From the NCBI RefSeq assembly GCF_005222955.1, contig NZ_LWUA01000279.1, forward strand, positions 1-55,698: a DNA stretch of 55,698 nucleotides, read 5' to 3'. Shown piece by piece: positions 1-10,047 of the stretch. The stretch comes from Blastococcus sp. CCUG 61487 (GTDB lineage Bacteria > Actinomycetota > Actinomycetes > Mycobacteriales > Geodermatophilaceae). The notes beneath the pieces are model-generated. The model saw only the letters and a list, made by a program, of their open reading frames with translations. It did no database searches and was not told the origin of the DNA. Position 1 is the first letter of the stretch, and each line of letters begins with the position of its first letter. The position numbers and the translations under genes are program-made.

Positions 1-1
1 C

Positions 2-403
2 CCCCGGGCGCGCACCCGGCTGGCCGAGGCCCAGCGGCACCTGCAGGTGGCGATCGACCAGCGCCGGGACGACCCGGAGAACGCCCTGCGGGAGGCGCAC
101 CAGGCCACCCGGCTGGCCCAGTCCGCGCTCCAGACGGCGCAGTCCGACGTCTCCGGCTGGGGCGGGCCGGGCGGCTACGGCGGCGGGTACGGCGGCGGGT
201 ACGGCCCCGGCGGGTTCGCCGGCGGGCCCCGGCGCGGTGGGGTGGACCTGGGCAGCCTGGTGCTCGGCGGCATCCTGGCCGGCGGCATGCGCGGCGGGTT
301 CGGCGGTGGCGGGTTCGGTGGCGGCGGCTTCGGCGGCGGGGGACGTTCCGGCGGCGGCAGCTTCGGCGGCTCCGGTGGCCGCAGCGGCGGGGGCCGCTTC
401 TAG
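2..403 (+). CDS. TPM-type membrane/secreted protein, C-terminal part (5' truncated)
   Basis: The reading frame is open from the window edge, so only the last 133 residues are visible. They comprise a charged helical stretch rich in Ala, Arg and Gln (visible residues 1-50, likely coiled coil), then a Gly/Tyr/Phe-rich low-complexity tail ending in repeated GGFGGGG-like units. This is how actinobacterial TPM-domain (YgcG-like) proteins usually end: a periplasmic TPM phosphatase-like domain and membrane helix first, then a helical region and a Gly-rich tail. The diagnostic TPM domain would lie upstream of the window, so the family call rests on the tail alone. A GTG at 47 could be mistaken for a start, but coding clearly continues to the left of it. 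The next gene starts 69 bp downstream with its own Shine-Dalgarno sequence. Confidence 0.6.
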   Translation, partial: PRARTRLAEAQRHLQVAIDQRRDDPENALREAHQATRLAQSALQTAQSDVSGWGGPGGYGGGYGGGYGPGGFAGGPRRGGVDLGSLVLGGILAGGMRGGFGGGGFGGGGFGGGGRSGGGSFGGSGGRSGGGRF

Positions 404-471
404 ACCGGGACCTCTGGGTTCTGTCGGACCCCGGTGGCACCGTGATCCCCCTCACACCCGAGGGAGGATCG

Positions 472-1230
472 ATGCCCACTCGAGACACTGCCTGGCCGCC
501 CGGGACGCCCTGCTGGGTCGACTACGGAGCTGCCGACGTGGCCGCGGCCCAGGAGTTCTACGGCGAGCTGTTCGGCTGGACCTGGAGCGGCGGCGAGGCG
601 GAGTTCGGCGGTTACCTCAACGCGCTCAAGGACGGCCGGCAGGTGGCCGGCCTGGGCCCGCTGATGAGCGAGGACGACTCGCCCTGGTGGACGACCTACT
701 TCGCCACCGACGACGCGGTGGCGTCCACCGCCCGCATCAGGGAAGCCGGCGGCACCGTCGTGATGGAGCCGATGGAGGTCGGGCCGATGGGCTCGATGGT
801 CGTCGCGCTGGACCCGCAGGGGAACGCCTTCGGCCTCTGGCAGGCCGGCAGCCACACCGGGGTCCAGCGGTACAACGAGCCGGGCGCCCTGGTGTGGAAC
901 GACGCCGCGGTCGACGACCCGGTGGCCGCCCGCGAGTTCTACGCCGCCGTGTTCGGCTTCACCTGGACGGAGTTCCCCGGGATGGAGCCCTACGCCACCT
1001 TCAGCCTCGGCGGCGATCCGCTCGGCGGGCTGGGCCCGGCCTCACCCGGCCTGCCCGGGGGCTGGGCCACCTGCTTCGCGGTGTCGGGGACCGACGAGGC
1101 GGTCGCCGCCGTCGAGGCGCGCGGCGGCGCGGTGCTGACGCCCGCCGAGGACACGCAGTTCGGCCGGTTCGCCGTGCTGCGGGACCCGTGGGGAGCGCCC
1201 GTCTCGGTGATGGAGGTGCCCGCCGGCTGA
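472..1230 (+). CDS. VOC (glyoxalase/bleomycin resistance) family protein, two domains
   Basis: 252-residue protein with two tandem vicinal-oxygen-chelate halves. The first, about residues 10-125, has the typical opening YGAADVAAAQEFYGELFGW. The second, about residues 138-250, repeats the pattern with DDPVAAREFYAAVFGF. Each half ends in a DP.G..F or DPWG motif. The family binds a divalent metal and covers glyoxalases, dioxygenases and many uncharacterised stress or resistance proteins, so the substrate cannot be read from sequence. The ATG at 472 is preferred over a GTG at 442 because AGGGAGG (461-467) sits just before it and the upstream residues match nothing in the fold. It appears to stand alone. 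Confidence 0.85.
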   Translation: MPTRDTAWPPGTPCWVDYGAADVAAAQEFYGELFGWTWSGGEAEFGGYLNALKDGRQVAGLGPLMSEDDSPWWTTYFATDDAVASTARIREAGGTVVMEPMEVGPMGSMVVALDPQGNAFGLWQAGSHTGVQRYNEPGALVWNDAAVDDPVAAREFYAAVFGFTWTEFPGMEPYATFSLGGDPLGGLGPASPGLPGGWATCFAVSGTDEAVAAVEARGGAVLTPAEDTQFGRFAVLRDPWGAPVSVMEVPAG

Positions 1231-1298
1231 CGAGCCTCGCGGCACCGGCCGCTCGACCGGCGGGTTTGCCACCCGCCCGCTCGGGACACCGCTGCACG

Positions 1299-2315
1299 GT
1301 GCCGGACGGACCGCTGCCCCGCCCGGGGTGCCCGAAGCGCATGGTCTTCGGCCCCTGCGGCGGGGTCCGCGGGAACGAGCGCTGCGAGGTGGCGGAGCAC
1401 CGCTGCGTCTTCCTCGACGGTCCGCTCCCGGCCTGGCCCGACCCGCCGGCGGCACCGGCGGCGGTCAGCGGCCTGCTCACCGCGGCGGCGCGCGGCCCCG
1501 TCGTCCTGAGCGACCTGACGACGGCGCCCTTCGACACCGACTCGGTGCGCCGGGTCGTGGAGGTGCTCGCCCCGGTCTCCGACGCGCTGCTCGCGGGCGA
1601 GTACGCCAACCGGCCGGACTTCCCGCCGACCATGCTCGCCGCCCGGGTGCTCGACGCCGGGGGCCGGCTCTGGACGACGCTGACCTGCCGCGACCGCAAC
1701 CGCGTGGTGCTCGAGCAGGAGCTCGCCGGGCTCGCCGCACTCGGCGTCGACGGCGTCCTCACCGTCACCGGCGACGCGCGCGGCCCGGGGGTGCGCGCCG
1801 GCGCGACGCAGGTGTTCGACCTCGACGGGCCCCGGCTGGCCGCGCTCGCGTCGGACGTCGGGCTGCCGGTCGCGGTCGCCGAGTCCCCCGAGGCGCCGCC
1901 CGCCGGCGCGCGGCCGGCCCGGGTCGCGCAGAAGCAACGGGCCGGCGCCCAGCTGTGCGTGCTCAACCACGTCAGCACCCCGGCGCGGGTCGCGGAGTTC
2001 GTCACCGCCGCGCGGGCCGCCGGAGCGACGCTGCCCTTCGTCGCCGGCGTCGCCGTCTACACCGACGAGCCCTCCGCGCGGGTGCTGCAGCGGTTCCCCG
2101 GCCTGCACCTCGACGACGCCCGCGTCGAGCAGGTGCTCGCCGCCCCCGATCCCCGGGCGGCCGGCATCGAGGCGGCGGTGGAGGAGGCGCGGGCACTGCT
2201 CGCCGTCGACGGCGTCGTCGGGGTGAACCTGTCCGGGATGGGCTCGGCACGCGGTGAGGACGACGGGGCACGGGTCAAGGCCGCCGTGGCGGCGGCAGTG
2301 GGAGGAGCGCGGTGA
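1299..2315 (+). CDS. Methylenetetrahydrofolate reductase-like protein with N-terminal MTHFR C-terminal (MetV-type) domain
   Basis: 338 residues. Near the N terminus is the Cys motif CPKRMVFGPCGGVR with further Cys residues, characteristic of the MTHFR_C (MetV-type) domain. From about residue 60 a MetF-like TIM-barrel follows, with TLTCRDRNR and VTGDARG in the places of the canonical LTC.D and RGDPP motifs. The likely role is 5,10-methylene-THF reduction or another C1-folate reaction. Short flavin-free MTHFRs have been described in mycobacteria, and this may be a relative (inference). The start is uncertain: the GTG at 1299 is used, and a TTG at 1266 is in frame. It overlaps the next methyltransferase gene by 4 bp (GTGA), so the two are translationally coupled and may share a one-carbon task. 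Confidence 0.7.
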   Translation: MPDGPLPRPGCPKRMVFGPCGGVRGNERCEVAEHRCVFLDGPLPAWPDPPAAPAAVSGLLTAAARGPVVLSDLTTAPFDTDSVRRVVEVLAPVSDALLAGEYANRPDFPPTMLAARVLDAGGRLWTTLTCRDRNRVVLEQELAGLAALGVDGVLTVTGDARGPGVRAGATQVFDLDGPRLAALASDVGLPVAVAESPEAPPAGARPARVAQKQRAGAQLCVLNHVSTPARVAEFVTAARAAGATLPFVAGVAVYTDEPSARVLQRFPGLHLDDARVEQVLAAPDPRAAGIEAAVEEARALLAVDGVVGVNLSGMGSARGEDDGARVKAAVAAAVGGAR

Positions 2316-3076
2316 CCGAGCTCGAGAGCGAGGCGATGGAGGCGGAGTTCGACACCGTCGCCGGCTGGACCGAGGAGGCCGTGCGCGCGCTCGGCCCCGG
2401 GCACGCGATCCCGGCCGGGTGCCGGGGCAGCGGCAGCGAGGGCGCGCTGCGCTGGCTGGCCGACCGGCTGGAGCTGCACCCGGGCAGCCGGGTGCTGGAC
2501 GCCGGCGCGGGTGTCGGGGGTCCCGCCGGATGGCTCGCGGCCGAGCGCGGCGTGCGACCCGTGTGCGCCGAGCCGATGGAGGCCGCGGCGCAGGCGTCGC
2601 GCCGGCTGTTCGGACTGCGCTCGGTGGTCGCGACCGGCCAGCGGCTGCCCTTCGCCGATCGCTCGTTCGACGCCGCGGAGTGCCTCGGCGTGCTGTGCAC
2701 GACCTCGGACAAGGCCGGGGTGCTGGCGGAGCTGCGGCGGGTCCTCGACGACGGCGGCCGGCTCGGCCTGCTGGTGTTCGTCGCCGACGCGCCCCTCCCG
2801 CCGCCGCTGCCCGAGGGCAACGAGTTCCCGTCGGAGGTCGAGACGCGCGCGTTGCTCGCCGCCGCCGGGTTCGAGCTCCGCGACGCCGCCGACGCCGACC
2901 TCGCCGACAGTCCACCGGAGTGGACCGAGGCGGCCGACGCCGTCGACGCCGAGATCGAGCGGCGGCACGGGCACGACCCGCGCTTCCAGCAGGCGCGCGA
3001 GCAGTCCGGCCGGGTGGGCCGGTTGCTGGGCGAGGGAGGGCTGCGGGCCTGGCTGGCGGTCGCCGTCGCGCGCTGA
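2312..3076 (+). CDS. Class I SAM-dependent methyltransferase
   Basis: 254 residues with a Rossmann-type methyltransferase core. Motif I is VLDAGAGVGGPAGWLA at about residues 58-73. An acidic residue ends strand 2 (CAEPM), and a motif-IV region reads FDAAECLGVLCTT, followed by LAELRRVLDDGGRL as in ubiE/COQ5-like enzymes. Lacking membrane segments, it should be a soluble cytoplasmic enzyme. The acceptor substrate cannot be deduced. The GTG start overlaps the TGA of the MTHFR-like gene (GTGA), which strongly suggests co-expression. A link to one-carbon metabolism is inferred from that neighbour only. Confidence 0.8.
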   Translation: MTELESEAMEAEFDTVAGWTEEAVRALGPGHAIPAGCRGSGSEGALRWLADRLELHPGSRVLDAGAGVGGPAGWLAAERGVRPVCAEPMEAAAQASRRLFGLRSVVATGQRLPFADRSFDAAECLGVLCTTSDKAGVLAELRRVLDDGGRLGLLVFVADAPLPPPLPEGNEFPSEVETRALLAAAGFELRDAADADLADSPPEWTEAADAVDAEIERRHGHDPRFQQAREQSGRVGRLLGEGGLRAWLAVAVAR

Positions 3077-3193
3077 TGCCGAGGCCGTCCGGAGCGCCGC
3101 GACACACCGGGCCCGGTCTGGTCGCAACCGGCTCCGACCTGCGACGATGCCTCGCCCGGCCGCTCGACGCGCCGGCGAGGAACGGATGGGCGC

Positions 3194-5101
<1,908 letters not shown>

Positions 5102-5142
5102 CGAGGTGAGCGCCGCCGGCCGAGGTGTGGTGGGCTGCGCCC

Positions 5143-6003
5143 GTGCGCACCTTCGACGCCCCGGACGGCACCACCCTCGCGTACCGCCGGACGGGGGACG
5201 GCGATCCGCTGGTCGTCCTGCCCGGTGGCCCGATGCGCGCCGCCGACTACCTCGGCGACCTGGGTGGCGGGCTGCGGCGGTCGCTCGTGCTGCTCGACCT
5301 GCGCGGGACCGGCGGGTCCGCGGTCCCGGCCGACCCGGCGACCTACCGGTGCGACGCGCAGGTCGACGACGTCGAGGCGCTGCAGGTGCACCTGGGCCTG
5401 GACCGGCTCGACCTGGTCGCGCACTCGGCGGGGGCCACGCTCGCGGTGCTGTACGCCCGCCGGCACCCCGAGCGGGTCGGCCGGCTCGTCCTCGTGGGGC
5501 CCAGTGCCCAGGTGGCCGGCGTGACGGTCTCGGACGACGACCGGCGCGCGGTCGCCGAGCAGCGGCGCGACGAGCCCTGGTTCCCGGACGCGTTCGCCGC
5601 GCTCGAGCGGATCCAGGCCGGCGAGCCGACGGAGGCCGACTGGGACGCGAGCGCCCCGTTCAACTACGGCCGGTGGGACGACGCCGCCCGCGCGCTGTCC
5701 GCCGCCGACGCCCACCAGCGCAACCAGGACGCCCGCGCCCGGTACCACGCTCCGGGCGCGTTCGACGCCGCCGACGTCCGCGCGGGTCTCACCCGCCTCC
5801 GGGTGCCGGTCCTCCTGCTGACCGGCGAGTACGACATGGTGATCCCGCCGAACCGGGCCGCTGAGTTCGCCGCCCTCTTCCCGGACGCGGCGCTCACCGT
5901 CCAGCCGCGAGCCGGGCATTATCCCTGGCTCGACGACGCCGCCGCGTTCGCCGGCGCCGTGACCGCGTTCCTGGACCGGACGACTCCGCCGCGCTCCGCC
6001 TGA
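5143..6003 (+). CDS. Alpha/beta hydrolase
   Basis: 286 residues from the GTG at 5143; an in-frame GTG at 5125 would add six residues. It is an alpha/beta-hydrolase of the proline-iminopeptidase/haloperoxidase type: an oxyanion strand LVVLPGGP, the nucleophile elbow as a non-canonical VAHSAGATLAV (Ser in HSAG), a late strand VLLLTGEYDMVIPPN carrying the acid, and the catalytic His in PRAGHYPWLDD. A lid lies between about residues 125 and 215. The substrate is unknown. It follows the C11 lipoprotein after a 41-bp gap, and a hint of Shine-Dalgarno (GGTGGG near 5130) supports the 5143 start. Confidence 0.8.
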   Translation: MRTFDAPDGTTLAYRRTGDGDPLVVLPGGPMRAADYLGDLGGGLRRSLVLLDLRGTGGSAVPADPATYRCDAQVDDVEALQVHLGLDRLDLVAHSAGATLAVLYARRHPERVGRLVLVGPSAQVAGVTVSDDDRRAVAEQRRDEPWFPDAFAALERIQAGEPTEADWDASAPFNYGRWDDAARALSAADAHQRNQDARARYHAPGAFDAADVRAGLTRLRVPVLLLTGEYDMVIPPNRAAEFAALFPDAALTVQPRAGHYPWLDDAAAFAGAVTAFLDRTTPPRSA

Positions 6004-6033
6004 GCCGACGCGGACGGGCCGCGGCGGGACGCG

Positions 6034-6039
6034 GATACT
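6034..6039 (+). promoter_or_regulatory. Predicted -10 box of a leaderless ABC-F transcript
   Basis: GATACT ends seven bases before the ATG at 6047, and no Shine-Dalgarno lies between them. This matches the spacing seen at many other genes in this window and suggests transcription starts at or next to the start codon. Confidence 0.4.
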
Positions 6040-6046
6040 GGTCGCG

Positions 6047-7861
6047 ATGAGCGCACCCCTGAACCTGGTCAACCTCGAGCGGGTGCACAAGGCACACGGC
6101 ACGACGGTGATCCTCGACGACGTCTCCCTGGGCGTCGCCGCCGGTGAGCGGATCGGCGTCGTGGGCCGCAACGGCGGCGGCAAGTCGACGCTGCTCTCCC
6201 TGCTGACCGGCGCCGACGAGCCCGACTCCGGCCGGGTCACCCGCCGCGGGGACCTCGCCATGGGCGTCCTCGACCAGCTGGGCACGCTCCCGCCGGGGAC
6301 GACGATCCGCGACGTCGTCCTTCCGACGAGCACGTTCGCCAACGAGCACGAGTGGGCCGCCGACCCGGCCGTGCGCAGCGTGCTGGCCGGGCTGGAGCTC
6401 GACCGGATGGGCCTGGACGCGCCGGTCGCCCCGATGTCCGGCGGCGAGCGGCGCCGGGTGGCGCTGGCCGCGCAGCTGATCCGCCCGCTGGACCTGCTGA
6501 TCCTCGACGAGCCGACCAACCACCTCGACGTCGAGGGCGTGGCCTGGCTGGCCGAGTACGTGAAGGCACGGGCCGGCGGGATGGTCGTCGTCACCCACGA
6601 CCGGTGGTTCCTCGACGAGGTGTGCACGACGACCTGGGAGGTCGCCGACGGGAACGTGCACGCCTACGACGGCGGCTACTCGGCGTACACGCTGGCGCGG
6701 GCGGAGCGGGCGCGGATCGCCTCGGTCACCGAGGAGCGCCGGCTCAACCTGGTGCGCAAGGAGCTGGCCTGGCTGCGGCGGGGCCCGCCGGCGCGCACCA
6801 GCAAGCCCAAGTTCCGCATCGAGGCGGCCCAGGCGCTGATCGCCGACGAGCCCCCGGCCCGCGACTCGCTGGCGCTCCAGGGCTTCGCGGCCCGCCGGCT
6901 CGGCAAGACCGTGTACGAGCTGGAGGGCGTGGACTACTCCGTCCCGACCGACGACGGACCGCGCATGCTGTTCCGCGACCTGACCTGGAACGTCGGGCCG
7001 GGCGACCGGATCGGCATCGTCGGCGTCAACGGCGCCGGCAAGACGTCGCTGCTCAAGATGCTGGTGGGGGAGGTCTCCCCGGACGCCGGGAAGGTCGTCG
7101 TCGGCCAGACCGTGTCGCCGGCGTACCTGTCCCAGCACGTGACCGAGCTGCCGCCGAAGGCCCGTGTGCTGGAGGCGGTGCAGGACGTCGCGCGGATCGC
7201 CCGGATCGGCAACCAGGAGATCTCGGCGTCGTCGCTGGCCGAGCGGTTCGGCTTCGCGGCGAACCGGCAGTGGACGCCGGTCGGTGATCTCTCCGGCGGC
7301 GAGCGGCGGCGGCTGCAGCTGCTGCGGCTGCTCATGGCCGAGCCGAACGTGCTGGTGCTCGACGAACCGACCAACGACCTGGACATCGACACGCTCACCG
7401 CGCTGGAGGACCTGCTCGACGGGTTCCCCGGCACGGTGCTGGTGGTCAGCCACGACCGCTACTTCGTCGACCGGGTCTGCGACAAGGTGGTCGCGCTGCT
7501 GGGCGACGGCTCGCTGGCCGAGCTGCCGGGCGGGGTGGAGGAGTACCTGGCCCGCCGGGCGGCCGGTGGCGCGCCGCTCACGACCGCGGCGGGGGAGCCG
7601 CGTCCGGTCGGGGCTCCCTCGACGGCGGCCCCCGCTGTCTCGGCCGCGGAGGCGCGGGCGGCGAAGAAGGAGGCGGCCAAGCTGGAGCGGCGGATGCTCA
7701 AGCTGGACGCCGACGAGAAGAAGCTGCACGAGGAGCTCGCCGCTGCCGCGACCGACTACACGAAGGCGGCCGAGCTGGACGCCCGGCTCAAGGCGCTGCA
7801 GGCGGAGAAGGACGAGGTCGAGGAGGCCTGGCTGACCGCCTCGGAGCTCGCCGAGGGCTGA
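6047..7861 (+). CDS. ABC-F family ATPase (Uup-like)
   Basis: 604 residues with two ABC domains and no membrane segments, as in ribosome-associated ABC-F proteins. Domain 1 has Walker A GRNGGGKST, signature MSGGERRRVALA and Walker B LLILDEPTNHLD. Domain 2 has GVNGAGKTS, LSGGERRRLQLL and VLVLDEPTNDLD. The inter-domain linker (about residues 215-300) carries a basic helical region. The C terminus, from about residue 520, is Ala/Lys/Glu-rich and predicted coiled coil, as in Uup. ABC-F proteins act on stalled ribosomes or protect against ribosome-targeting antibiotics. The C-terminal coiled coil favours a Uup-type housekeeping role over resistance. It ends in front of a large nested palindrome. 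Confidence 0.88.
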   Translation: MSAPLNLVNLERVHKAHGTTVILDDVSLGVAAGERIGVVGRNGGGKSTLLSLLTGADEPDSGRVTRRGDLAMGVLDQLGTLPPGTTIRDVVLPTSTFANEHEWAADPAVRSVLAGLELDRMGLDAPVAPMSGGERRRVALAAQLIRPLDLLILDEPTNHLDVEGVAWLAEYVKARAGGMVVVTHDRWFLDEVCTTTWEVADGNVHAYDGGYSAYTLARAERARIASVTEERRLNLVRKELAWLRRGPPARTSKPKFRIEAAQALIADEPPARDSLALQGFAARRLGKTVYELEGVDYSVPTDDGPRMLFRDLTWNVGPGDRIGIVGVNGAGKTSLLKMLVGEVSPDAGKVVVGQTVSPAYLSQHVTELPPKARVLEAVQDVARIARIGNQEISASSLAERFGFAANRQWTPVGDLSGGERRRLQLLRLLMAEPNVLVLDEPTNDLDIDTLTALEDLLDGFPGTVLVVSHDRYFVDRVCDKVVALLGDGSLAELPGGVEEYLARRAAGGAPLTTAAGEPRPVGAPSTAAPAVSAAEARAAKKEAAKLERRMLKLDADEKKLHEELAAAATDYTKAAELDARLKALQAEKDEVEEAWLTASELAEG

Positions 7862-7873
7862 CCTTTCGGGGCC

Positions 7874-7963
7874 ATGTTGATCAGCTGACCTGGTCAACAG
7901 ACGTCCTCCCTCACGGTGGACAGTGAGGGAGGACGTCAGATGACCAGGAAGGCTGATCAACAT
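7874..7963. repeat. Nested palindromic element, copy A (convergent intergenic)
   Basis: Three tiers of inverted repeats share one centre. The outer 12-bp arms are 7874-7885 and 7952-7963 (ATGTTGATCAGC type). The middle 8-bp arms are 7889-7896 and 7941-7948. The inner 15-bp arms are 7900-7914 and 7923-7937 (GACGTCCTCCCTCAC type) around an 8-base loop. It fills the gap between two convergent genes, so it could end transcription from both sides. The same modules, differently arranged, occur at 42341-42405. Confidence 0.75.
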
Positions 7964-7972
7964 CGAAGGGAT

Positions 7973-8674
7973 TCAGGTGGTGGGCTCGGCCCGGTGGCGC
8001 TGGATCAGCCGCAGCCCGATCGCCACGACCGGGACGGCGCCGATCACGGCGTACGCACCGAACAGCAGCGGCGAGAACGGCGTGGCCATCGAGGCGACCA
8101 GCGCCACGACCGCGGGGACGATCAGCCACCTGCTCAGCACGCCGGCCCGGACGAGGCCGGAGATGCCGACCAGCGGCCCGATCAGCCCGAGCAGGGTGAG
8201 CGTCCCGACGATCCCCTGCGCAGGGGAGCCGGCCACGTCCTGGAACAGCGCGAGCGCGGCCGCGGGCTCGAGGGCCCGGCCCACGGCGCCGGTCCAGAAG
8301 TCGTACAGCACGAGACCGGTCACGGTGACCAGCCCGAGCGCCGAGAGCAGGGCCCCCACGATCGTCGTCGTGCTGCCGCGGCGGCCGCGGACGAGAACCG
8401 GCGCGGCCAGCCACGCCAGGGCCAGCGCCATGTTGCCGTAGTGCAGCAGCAGCGCAGAGAGCGCCGTGCGGCCCTCGTCGCGGGCCAGCGAGGCGATGTA
8501 GTCGGCGTCGGACATGGAGTCCGCCGGCGGCGAGGTCGCCATCCCGGTCACGTAGAGCAGCGAGCCGGCGATCATCGCGCCGCCGGCGAGCGGGAGGAGC
8601 CGGGCGCCGGCCGAGCGGGCGGGGCGCTCGACGGCGGTGGTGGTGGGGGACGGGGGCATCAGCTGGGTCGTCAT
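7973..8674 (-). CDS. Hypothetical integral membrane protein (DUF4386/DUF998-like architecture)
   Basis: 233 residues with about six or seven hydrophobic segments and short loops. No catalytic motif is visible. A Pro/Thr-rich cytoplasmic N terminus of about 25 residues precedes the first helix. Four- to seven-helix proteins of this kind are commonly annotated as DUF4386/DUF998-like, but I cannot assign a family with confidence. It is divergent from the sensor kinase at 8821, with 146 bp between starts. That layout is common for two-component systems and a neighbouring membrane target, so regulation by this kinase/regulator pair is plausible. TAGCTT at 8683-8688 (minus strand) lies 8 bases before the ATG. 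Confidence 0.6.
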   Translation of the reverse strand: MTTQLMPPSPTTTAVERPARSAGARLLPLAGGAMIAGSLLYVTGMATSPPADSMSDADYIASLARDEGRTALSALLLHYGNMALALAWLAAPVLVRGRRGSTTTIVGALLSALGLVTVTGLVLYDFWTGAVGRALEPAAALALFQDVAGSPAQGIVGTLTLLGLIGPLVGISGLVRAGVLSRWLIVPAVVALVASMATPFSPLLFGAYAVIGAVPVVAIGLRLIQRHRAEPTT

Positions 8675-8682
8675 GGCCCGAA

Positions 8683-8688
8683 AAGCTA
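8683..8688 (-). promoter_or_regulatory. Predicted -10 box, leaderless membrane-protein transcript
   Basis: On the minus strand this reads TAGCTT and lies eight bases before the ATG at 8674, with no Shine-Dalgarno between. Confidence 0.35.
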
Positions 8689-8807
8689 GGGACGGCGGGG
8701 CTGCCGGGGCGTCCGCCGGAACGCACCGACCTGCGTCCGCCGTGAGGGGGAACGCAGCCGCCCGTCGTTCGGCCGCACGGGGGACGCCGGGACGGCCGCG
8801 CGGCCTC

Positions 8808-8813
8808 TAGCGT
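8808..8813 (+). promoter_or_regulatory. Predicted -10 box, leaderless histidine-kinase transcript
   Basis: TAGCGT lies seven bases before the ATG at 8821. The identical hexamer, six bases before an ATG, precedes the DUF4177 gene at 40871. Confidence 0.45.
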
Positions 8814-8820
8814 CGTCGCC

Positions 8821-10047
8821 ATGCGCCCCTGGCCCGCCACGAGGCCCATCACGAGGCCCATCACGCGGCCCGTCACGAGGCCCGCGCGCCGGCTGCTGTG
8901 GCCGGCCGTCGGCCTGCTGATCGCCGGGCTGTCGGTCGTGGAGAACCTGACCGACGAGTTCTACGGCTTCCCGCTGGTCACTACCGTGCCCGCGCTCGTC
9001 GTCGGCCTGCTCCTCGCGGTCTGCCCGCGCTGGCCCGAGGCGGCCGCCGTCGGCGGTGCCCTGACCATCCTCGGCAACTTCGCGATGGACACCCCCGGCC
9101 CCGGTGGCGCCCAGCTGGTCGGCATGGGCGTGCTCGTCGGGCACGCCGTCGCCGTCCTGCCGCCCCGCGCCGGGATCCGGGCGACGCTGGTCAGCTCGGC
9201 GATCGCGCTGGTCTCCGGGTCGATCTTCTCCGTGTCGCCGTGGGAGGGCGTATTCTACTCGGTGGTCACCGGCGCGGGCTGGGCCGTGGGCACGCTGGTC
9301 CGCCAGGTGCAGCAGCGCTCCGGCGAGCTGCAGGTGCTGGCGGCCCGGCTGGCCGAGCAGCAGGAGGCGGTCGCCGCGGCCGCGGTCACCGCGGAGCGGG
9401 CCCGCATCGCCCGCGAGGTGCACGACTCGGTGGCGCACGCGGTGAGCGTGATGGTCCTGCAGATGGGCGGGCTGCGCCGGTTGCTGCCCGACCACCCCGA
9501 CGCCCAGCGGGTGCTGCTCGACCTCGAGCGGCTGGGCCGCGACTCGGTCGACGAGATGCGCCGGGTGGTCGGCATCCTGCGCGACGGTGCCGACGGCGTC
9601 CCGGCTCCTCAGCCCTCGCTGAGCCGGCTCGAGCCGATGCTGGCCGACCTGCGTGCCGGCGGCATGCCGATCGAGCTGGTGGTCACCGGCGCTCCGCGCG
9701 AGCTGCCGCAGCTGGTCGACGTGTCCGCCGTGCGGATCGTGCAGGAGGCGCTGTCCAACGTGCTGCGGCACGCCGGGGCGGCGGCGACCCGCATCGAGCT
9801 GGACCACGCCACCGACCGGCTCACGGTCACGGTCACCGACGACGGCGTCGCCCGCGTTCCCGCACCCCCGGCACCACCGCGGGTGGGCGGGCACGGTCAG
9901 CTGCACATGCGCGAGCGGGCTGCGGTGGCGGGCGGACGGCTGGACGTCGGCCCGGTCCGCGGGGGCGGCTACCGCGTGTGCGCCACCTTCCCGCTGCCCC
10001 GGCAGGACGACGGCACGGCCGCCGCCGCGCGGGAGGTGTCCGCGTGA
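8821..10047 (+). CDS. NarL-type sensor histidine kinase (HisKA_3)
   Basis: 408 residues. The N terminus carries a four-fold TRPI/TRPV/TRPA repeat (12-bp DNA unit, 8839-8886). Four or five membrane helices follow (about residues 22-155), then a short coiled coil and the HisKA_3 phosphoacceptor helix AREVHDSVAHAVSVMVLQMG with His201. The ATPase part has the N-box IVQEALSNVLRHA and a G-box region TVTDDG..., then GHGQLHMRERA where GHGLxGMRER is usual, so this box looks slightly degenerate. With no large extracellular domain, it probably senses a membrane or intramembrane signal. It overlaps the response-regulator gene by 4 bp (GTGA). Confidence 0.87.
   Translation: MRPWPATRPITRPITRPVTRPARRLLWPAVGLLIAGLSVVENLTDEFYGFPLVTTVPALVVGLLLAVCPRWPEAAAVGGALTILGNFAMDTPGPGGAQLVGMGVLVGHAVAVLPPRAGIRATLVSSAIALVSGSIFSVSPWEGVFYSVVTGAGWAVGTLVRQVQQRSGELQVLAARLAEQQEAVAAAAVTAERARIAREVHDSVAHAVSVMVLQMGGLRRLLPDHPDAQRVLLDLERLGRDSVDEMRRVVGILRDGADGVPAPQPSLSRLEPMLADLRAGGMPIELVVTGAPRELPQLVDVSAVRIVQEALSNVLRHAGAAATRIELDHATDRLTVTVTDDGVARVPAPPAPPRVGGHGQLHMRERAAVAGGRLDVGPVRGGGYRVCATFPLPRQDDGTAAAAREVSA

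Noticed and set aside
237-1298. Open frame upstream of the MTHFR-like gene, giving a 692-residue product if joined
   Set aside because: It runs out of phase through the Gly-rich tail gene and the VOC gene, both of which have clear family motifs. The joined product is low-complexity Ala/Arg/Gly until residue 350.
990-3107. Long minus-strand open frames over the VOC, MTHFR-like and methyltransferase genes
   Set aside because: Antisense frames stay open because of the high GC content. The translations are Arg/Pro/Gly-rich without any domain.
3106-3117. 12-bp palindrome ACCGGGCCCGGT before the C11 gene as a terminator or operator
   Set aside because: Short G/C palindromes are expected by chance at this base composition, and there is no stem-loop or position that supports a function.
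7874-7963. Insertion sequence remnant
   Set aside because: No transposase fragment or target-site duplication was seen; the element is purely palindromic.
7916-8689. Plus-strand frame opposite the membrane protein at 7973-8674
   Set aside because: Its first part reads through the palindrome, and the rest is an Arg/Asp/Gln-rich shadow of a multi-helix protein.
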